A program made the position numbers and the translations under genes. A stretch of DNA of 64,000 nt from Luscinia megarhynchos (taxonomy: Eukaryota; Chordata; Aves; Passeriformes; Turdidae): the NCBI GenBank assembly GCA_034336665.1, contig CM067570.1, forward strand, positions 22,339,002-22,403,001, read 5' to 3'. The notes under the pieces are model-generated. The model worked only from the letters and a program-made list of their open reading frames with translations, was not told where the DNA came from and did no database searches. Numbering within the stretch: the stretch's first letter is position 1; every line of letters begins with the position of its first letter. Shown piece after piece: positions 53,101 to 62,100 of the stretch.

Positions 53101-56100
53101 GGAACTGGCACACCTCTCATAATTGCTGGAAGGCGCACTGTGGTGCCAGCTTTAACAACAAGACCTTCAATTAACTTCACATCTAGGTCCACAGATGGAG
53201 GTACTGAAATTAGAGAAAAATGGAAATTATTTTTTCAGGGCAAATGCTTATAGGAAAAGAGAAAAAAATCAGTGAAAAAACATGAAAAACCAAAAATTAC
53301 CTAGTTTTTCTTGACACTCTATTGGTATAGTTGTATCTGGAAGGCTAAGACCAACAATGTTTTGAGCTCTCACACGGAATTTGTATGTTTTTCCTTTCTG
53401 TAAGCCTGTAACAACACAGTCTAGCATAGGGACTGTCTGGAACTTTGTCCATTCATCTGCACCATCTTCTTGATATTCCACCAAATACCCAGTTATCTCA
53501 GCACCACCATCACGATCTGGTCGATTCCAAACGAGGGAAACTTCAGTCTTGTCAACATCTACATGATGCAGATTCTTTGGTGGCCCTGGAGGATCTTTAT
53601 AAATACAAAACCAAAATGGTTACTGGGATGAAAAATCTATGGTACCAGTGTATCATGCTCATACCAACAGGACATCCTCAAAGCTATCAAATCCCATATG
53701 AAGAAAACAAATCATATAACTAAAAAACACTTACGCAGTGGATCTATAGCTTTGATAGGCTTAAGTGTTTCCACATATGGGCCTCTGCCATACTGATTCT
53801 CAGCTGCAACTCGGAAGAGATACTGAGTGCCTTCCATCAGATATTTAGCCATATGACTGCGTTTCTTGGAGGATGACGAGATGGCTACCCACTGTGCAGA
53901 AGCTACATCTTTCCTCTCCACCACATAGTTGGTAATCGCAGAGCCACCATCATCTTCTGGTTCCATCCAAGTGAGATAGCAAGAGTCACTTCTAACATCG
54001 CTGACATTCAGATTTCTGGGTGGACCAGGCTTATCTAATATTCATAAAAATATGATTGATTATTTATTAGGTAATTGGAGCATTTCTTTAAAAACCTTGT
54101 AAATTTCAAGATAAACTATATTATATTTTATGTAATTTTCCATCCTTTTTCTGTTTTTTTATATTTGCATGAAAATACAAATATAACTTGCTCTATTAAC
54201 TTGGTTTATAGGTATTTTCCAGAAATTCCTTTATTTCTTAATCTCCAATTATAGAGCAAATAGATGTTGAATAGAAGGAACACAAAAAGATTACCTAAGA
54301 CCACAACTTTTACTGAAACAGTCTTTGAACCAGCTGGATTTTCAACTGTCAGGGAGTACATTCCACCATCTTCATGAACAGTGTTACGGATTTCAAGTTT
54401 ACTGCCAACTCCTGTAACTTCAATATCAGCTTTGGGTGAGACCTCATGATCTCCTTTCTTCCAAGTGACTTTTGGGAATGGAACACCTTTAATAACAGCA
54501 CTAAGTCTCAGAGTATCTCCAGCTTTCACATACTGTTCTCGTGCCATATTAGCATCAAGTATTAACTCAGGAGGTTCTGGAATCAAAAATACAAGTTTTT
54601 AAAAAATGAGGAAAAAGAAGTTTATTCATAGGTAAACTTATCTGATTTTATTAAACTCACCAAGCCTGTCCTTTACTTCTACTGGATCAGGAACATGAGC
54701 TGGATCGGATTCACCTGCTGCATTGACTGCCTTGACCCTGAATTTATAAGTTAATCCTTCAGTAAGACCAGTGACTTTGTAGTTTGTTTCAGGACAAGAA
54801 TCTGCTGTAAGATTAGCCTGTTTCCATCCCTCATCTCCAACTTTCTGAAACTCTATAAGGTAGCCAATTATCTTGCCATTTCCATCATGGCGTGGCGGTT
54901 GCCAAGACAAATCAACTGAATTTTTAGTTTTATCTACTGCTTCTGGATTAACAGGTGGACTTGGTTTTGCTGTTAAAAAAGCAAAAAAATAAAGAAATGG
55001 GAGAAAGAAAAGAAACTATTAGAATAATTTTCTAACTGAAAGTGAGTGCATTGAAAATTCAATGAAATGTGATACTGTACCAATTGGATCTCTAGCAAAA
55101 ATTGGCTTTGATGGTGGACTAGGATCACCAACACCAATTTCATTTTCTGCTGAAACACGGAATTCATACTGACAGCCTTCAAGGAGATCAGGTACTTTGA
55201 ACTTTGTACCAGGGAAAATGGGGTCTTTGGTAGCTTTGACCCATCTTGTAGCCATTGTCTCCTTCTTTTCTACAATGTAGTTTGTTATTGGCTTGCCTCC
55301 ATCATATGGTTTGTTCCAAACCACTACTGCAGAGTCTTTGGTTACATCCTTAATGATTGGCTGCTCAGGTGCATCAGGAACACCTGGGGTGAGAAGAAAA
55401 AAAGTGTATGAGCATCACAAACAGAATAAAGATTGGAGTATCCAAATAAAACTGAAAACTAAAAACTTACGGAAACGATCCTTGGCTTTCATCTCATCAG
55501 AGATGAGAGGATCACTTATGCCATACAGATTTTCAGCATAAATTCTAATTTGATACTCTCTTCCTTCAAGCAGCTTGGGAATCTTGCATGTTGTCTTCAC
55601 TGTGGCAGATGTAACTGGCATCCACAAGTCTTTGTGTGTATCCTTCTTCTCAATTATATAATTTGTAATTTCACTGCCCCCATCATCTAATGGAGGTTTC
55701 CAGGAAACTACCATATGATCTTTAAAGACTTCATCAAATATAACTGGGCCTACTGGAGGTGATGGACGATCTGTTTAAGAAAAATAAAGCATACCCATGC
55801 TTTTTTATGAACTTCACAAAACAACATAGATTAAACAGTGCTAATAAAGTTAATATAGAATAAAATTAGAAACTTGACATCATGGTTATAATCAGGAATC
55901 AAGACTTCAGGGCTATTCCTCTGTAATACATGTTTGCCATACTGGAATTAATTCCTTAATATTTATAATGTATTTGGCGATTAACATTTTCAACATTTTG
56001 TTGATATTCTCTAAATGCATGTGGAAACTTTCAATTATTCACGTTGCATAAACTAATTCAGAGTTAAATATGTGCTCAAATTAATAAAGAGTCTTATTAG

Positions 56101-59100
56101 TATGACTGAGAATGCAGTAAATTGAGTTATTGTAATAAAGAAGATGTTTCAATACTTAAATTTTATAAAACTCAATGAATTTTAATCACTATTAAAAACC
56201 ACAGACAGTATTTTTATTCAGTTAAACCTACCAACGACATTAACTTGACAAAATCCTTTTCTTGATCCTGTGCTGTTCTCTACAGTAACACAATATTTGC
56301 CTGTGTCTTCACGGACAGATTTAAGTATCCCCAAACAAAGAGTTGAAGGAGTTGTCTTGATCTTTATTCTGTCATCTTCTTTCACAACAGTATCATCCTT
56401 CAGCCAAGTAACCTTTGGTGCAGGTTTGCCTGAGTAACGTCCAGTCAAGCTGAAAGCTTCACCAACTCGGACAATAAGCTTGTCTCTAAAGTCAAGGTCA
56501 AGTGTGGGAGGAGCTGAAAGACAATATTAAAATACACAATACCCACAAATGTCAGCAATATTAATATGAAAAGTAAGGGAATCAGTAAATGGGAATTGCT
56601 GCTTTAGAAAGAAATATGAAAAAGAAACATACCAATTTCATCCTTGCACGTGATTGGTTTAGTGCAAAATGATGGCTTGCCTTGCCCCACAATATTGCAA
56701 GCACTCACACGAAACTCATAGGTGTCACCCTCTTTCAAGCCTTCGACAGTGAATTTCCTATCAAGCATTTTCTCCTTCGTAACTTTGTGGAATTTGTCTT
56801 TTCCGATGAGACGGCTCTCTAGAACGTACATAGTTATGTCTGCACCTCCATTATATTTTGGAGGGTTCCAAGTTAGTGTAACAGAGTTCTTGGTAACTGC
56901 TTTTACTTCCAGGTCTTCTGGACGGTCAGGAACAGCTGTGAGTAAAGTAAAAATAAGGTAGATTCATTTCTCTGAATATTCAGAATCCTCCTGTGTATTA
57001 ATCTCATATGACAATTATCCACTAAAAAAAAATTTCTTACTTATTGGATCTCTAATGAGAATCTCTTTTGTTGTTTCTGTGAAAGGCCCCATGCCAATTA
57101 TATTCTCTGCTGCAATTCGGAAAAAGTAGGCTTTGCCTTGAATGAGCCCCTGAATGGTAGCATTCTGTCTTGTAACTGTGTAGGTCACTGGAGTCCAAGC
57201 TCTATGGTCAGACTCGCGTTTTTCAATTATATAGTTGGTAATAGGAGAACCACCATCATCTTCTGGAGTAAACCATGACAATTTACAAGAGTCATTAGTT
57301 AGATTCTCTGTAAGGAGTGGCATTCCAACTGGGCCTGGCACATCTGAAAGAAAAGAAATAAATAAAGTATTGAAGCATACATGCTGAATCTTGTGAAATT
57401 GTACTTGTTCACAAGCACTGAAGCTGTTATTTACCTAGCACATCAACAATAATTGTCTTCTTCCTCTCACCACCATCATTTTTAGCAAGAAGAGTATATA
57501 AACCCTGGTGACTCCTTTTGCAATTCCTGATGATTAAAGAAGAACTAATAGCTGTTTCTTCAATTTTGGCTTCTTCTGGCAAAGCTTGTTCATCCCTGCT
57601 CCAAGTCACTGTTGGAGGCGGTTTTCCTGAGACATATGCTATGATCCGAATTACTCCTCCAGCATGAACAACAATTCTGTCCCTGACACTTGCATCCAAA
57701 TTAATATCAGGAGCCACTGAGCAAAGAGAAAAAAAAAAGTAAATTATTTCTTTTTCTTACTTCAAGTTAGAGGTACTAAAAATGTAAATTAATATGATAG
57801 ATACCAATTCTGTCCTTCATTTCAATGATGTCTGTAACTTCTCCAGGCTCTCCGATGCCAGCAGCATTTACTGCTCTTACTCTAAATTTGTAAAAACAAC
57901 CTTCTTTTAATCCTGTCACAACGAACTTGGTTCCTCTAATTTCTCTGTCTTTTACCTGGAAAAAAAACATTGCAACATCAGCAAACATCAAGATATCATC
58001 CATTTCTTTGCAGAGTTTGAAACAAAACTTACATTAGATATTATTTCAGATTTACAAGCACACAAAAGTATCAAGCATATATGGATCTAGCCCACACAGA
58101 ATTCATCAGAAATTTTAAAAGAAATATATGTCATGGACTTACAAGCTGAAGATTTATTTTTCTTCTAACATGTTCTAATATAGAAGGTTGTTAGAATTTA
58201 GCAATTTAACAATTACCATAGTGTGATCTCAGAAGAATTATATGTATTTTTGGACACATCAACTCTCATAAGTGAGAGCAACAAAAAAAAAAAAAAAAAA
58301 AAAGGGAATTCAGTTCTTTTCTTTTCAAAACCCAATATAAAGTCTCTTTACCTGGAAACAGCATAGGAAATGCAGGTCTTACTTAAAATGAACCCATATA
58401 TTTATGGAGATATAAAAAATAGCCAAGGTGTGCACCAGTTAAATTTTAAGTAATGCATTATTGAAAAAAATGAGGAAAATGTAGAAACACAGTAGTTATA
58501 AAAGCTTTGGCATTGTCTGATACCAGTGAGGGTTACTTTTCTGACAGTTCTAACTTGATCTTCTGCATTTTTTTATCACATATTTCCTACATATTTTTCC
58601 ACATCTTTAAATAAAAATTATAAAATTCTACATCTAGTAACTGCAAAGTTAACTTCATACTGAGATCTTGTGTTTTAAACATATGAAGATAATTATGGTA
58701 CAAACTTTTAGAAAACAACTTCAATAGCAAAAAACTTAGTTTTTTTTTTTCTGGAGGAGTTCATACTGTTAGACACAGAGTAATGGTTTTCCACCTACCC
58801 GTTCCCATTCTTCCTTTCCTTCCTCTTTAAACTCCACAATGTAGCCAGTGACTCTAGAACCACCATCCTTTATTGGTGGAGTCCACTCCAAGTCCGCAGA
58901 AGACTTTGTCCAATCAGTAACTTTGGGTATAGGAGGGCCAGGTGGGGCTGAAAAGTATCATCATACAGCATAACAATGTATTACATGTTCTTATTTGAAT
59001 ATTTTTGAATTTAGAAAAAAATAATTTAAAGTATTTACCAATAGGATCTCTAGCAAGCGCTGGATCAGATGGCATGCTTGGTGGGCCAACACCAGCCGCA

Positions 59101-62100
59101 TTGATAGCTGAAACACGGAACTGATATTCAGAGCCCTCAATGAGGCCTGTAACTTTGTATGAAACCCCCAGGGTCATGGGCTTGATAGGATCTCGGTTGA
59201 CCCTGGTCCATCTCTTTCCAGTGGTCTCTTTGCGCTCCAACCAGTAACCAGTTATAGGAGAGCCTCCATCATGTTCTGGTTCTTCCCAGTTTACCGTCAT
59301 TGAGTCACGTGTTATACTGCTAACTGTTGGCTTGTCAGGAGGTCCAGGGACAGCTGAGGGAAAAAAATTCACACATAGCTTGTAAAAAAATATGCTAAAG
59401 ATAGATGGAAATAGCTGGAGTGCAAAAGAGCGGTGCACTCACATGGCCATCATTGCTCTAGGTAGTTAGCCATATGCACAAGATTTCTTTCCTCATTCAG
59501 TTTCTCACCCTTATTCAGGTACATATAATTCTGTGAAAAATGAAATACCTTTCCTCCAAATAAAAATTATCAATGTTTTTTTTCCCTAGCCTTTCTGGAT
59601 CACTATCTCATTTTAGTGCCCAGCCTAAAACTTGCTGTTTAAAAAACTATTTTCTCTTGCCAGAATAACCTTTCTCCTATGTCTGTCTGATTTCTCTTTC
59701 AAAACTGAAGGTAGGAAATTCTTTCTGGTCTATGAGGTTAATAATGTCTCAAATACAATAGAATAACCTGAATCTTATCAAATAAACACTTATTTGTTTA
59801 TTTAAGCCTTAAAAAGATTGAGATTGTATTTTAATATATGGAAGAAAAACACTTTAAGCACTACACATGCTCTTAAGTACCAGGTATTACTGCTAAAACT
59901 CTTCAAGATATTTGAGAAAACTTAGTGAAGAGAAAAAAAGAGTAGTGGCATTTAACAGATGCTGTATGCATACCAGCATATGGAAACAACTGACATAACT
60001 TGAAAGCTTATTTCTACTTACTGAAAAGGTTCCGTGCTGTTTCTGGCTCACTATCCAAAGGTTCTCCAATACCGTATTTGTTTTGTGCCATAATGCGGAA
60101 CACATACTCATGGCCTTCCATCAGCTTGGGGACAGTGAATATGCACTCCTTAGGCTCATTAGTAACAGTCACCCATGTCTTCCTATTTGCTTCTTTTTTC
60201 TCTATAACATAGTTTGTAATCTTAGAACCACCATCATCTAATGGAGGAAGCCATGATATTGTCATTTTATCGGCCAAAATGGATTCAAATTTAATAGGTC
60301 CTACTGGAGGTCCAGGACGACCTAAAAAATACATTTTAAGAAAGAAGAATTAATCAAGTATCAAACAAATGCTGTCAATTAATGTAATTGTAAGAGTTCT
60401 TGGTATGTACCCAGAACATTCAGCCGCATCTCCTTTGAAGCTGTTCCCAGGTTATTTTCAGCTGTTATAGTATACAAGCCTGTATCATTTCTGCGAGACT
60501 GTTGGATCAATAAAGTGCAAGTATTTTCATCAATGATCTTGTTCACATGTTGGTCATACACCACTGGTGATTTGTCATCTGGTTTCTTTGGAGGAGCTTT
60601 TAGCCATGTTAATGTGGGGAAGGGTACACCCTTTATCTTGGCCACAATTTTAACATCTGTTCCTTCTTCGACTTCCATAAATTCTTTGAGCTCAATAGAT
60701 GGTGGACCTACAACAATACGTTGAAAAAATAGCATACAAAAATTTTAAACATACAATAACTTTAAAATGGAATTTGTATTTACTAGTATCAGAACTTACA
60801 TGTCTGGTCTTTGACAACAAGTGGGCCAACAGTGGCTGAAGGTCTACTAGGACCTGCTATATTTACAGCTTTCACTCGGAATTCATATTCTCCACCTTCT
60901 ACAAGATCCTCTACAGTAAACTTCGTTTCTTCCACATCACGTCTGTTGCACTGCTTCCAAGACTCTTTCACTTCTCCAGTACGATCCCAGCGGAGACATT
61001 CGACATTATAATGTGTAACAGGAGCTCCACCATCATTCTTTGGTGGCTTCCACGTCAGGCTCACTGTGTTCTTGGTTACAAGGCCAATCCTCAGTTTAAT
61101 AGGTGGATCAGGAGGATCTTCACAACCAAAACAGAAGAGTTAATAAATCCACTATAGAGTACCATATGGTTTTAAAGGGTTTGTTTGACTTTGATTTTAC
61201 TTACGGATTGGATCCCTGGCTGTGGTCCTCTGGATGGTTTCAGCAGGAGGCCCAACTCCAAAACGGTTTTCTGCACGTACACGGAAGAAATACTCTTGGC
61301 CATTTATGAGATCAGGTACCACAAAGGAAGTACTGCCACAGTTTGGATTGACTTTAGTCCAGGCCTTTCCATCAATATTTCTTTTCTCTATAACATAGCC
61401 TCTGATTCTATCTCCACCATCATCATCTGGCATCTTCCATGAAAGTTTACAGCTTCCTCTTGTGACATCACTTACTTTTAGGTCTTTTGGTGGACCAGGG
61501 ACATCTGTTAAGATAAAAGCACAGCAGACAAAATTTTCATAAGTGCGTAAAAAAACAAGAGTAAACCCTAATATTTGGACACTTCAATATATGCAAGACA
61601 TACCAAGCACATTGACTCTGACATGCACTGTCTTTTGTCCTGCTTTGTTCTTTGCTGTAATACTGTATCGTCCAGAGTGACTTCTGTTGCACTCAGGGAT
61701 GACAATCTCTGGACGTGTATCAGTTGCTTGCACCTGTATATTATAGGAAGAAAGAGACATTATAGACCAACTTTGAATATTTATGTTTCAAAAATGCGAC
61801 AATAGTGAAAAAAAATTAAAACAAAAATTCCTTGCTTTACCTGAGCTTCTTCAGGCACATTATGACCTCCCTCCTATAAACAAACAGAAAAAATATAAAT
61901 GTAAAAGGGAATACAGTCAAATGTCTAGAAACAGGTGTAGAAAAAAAAACCCATTTATTTTTACTAACCTTTGCTGCTGTTTTTGCTTTTCCTTCATACT
62001 CCCAAAATGTTTTTGGAACGGGACGACCCTTGATAACAGCTGGGATTTTAATTGTTGTGCCAGCACGACAAGAGAGCAAATCCTGTGCTCCAATATCGAG

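Larger units (their letters stand above)
52010..54576 (-). repeat. TTN: D-zone 7-domain super-repeat
   Basis: Ig (w20), Fn (w21), Fn (w22), then Ig-FFF at the 5' part of w23. Confidence 0.88.
54661..57716 (-). repeat. TTN: D-zone 7-domain super-repeat
   Basis: Seven exons, one domain each (w13 to w19): Ig-FF-Ig-FFF. Confidence 0.9.

Noticed and set aside
58283..58303. Poly-A run as evidence of a processed pseudogene or SINE insertion
   Set aside because: No recognisable body or target duplication next to it; it may be simple slippage.
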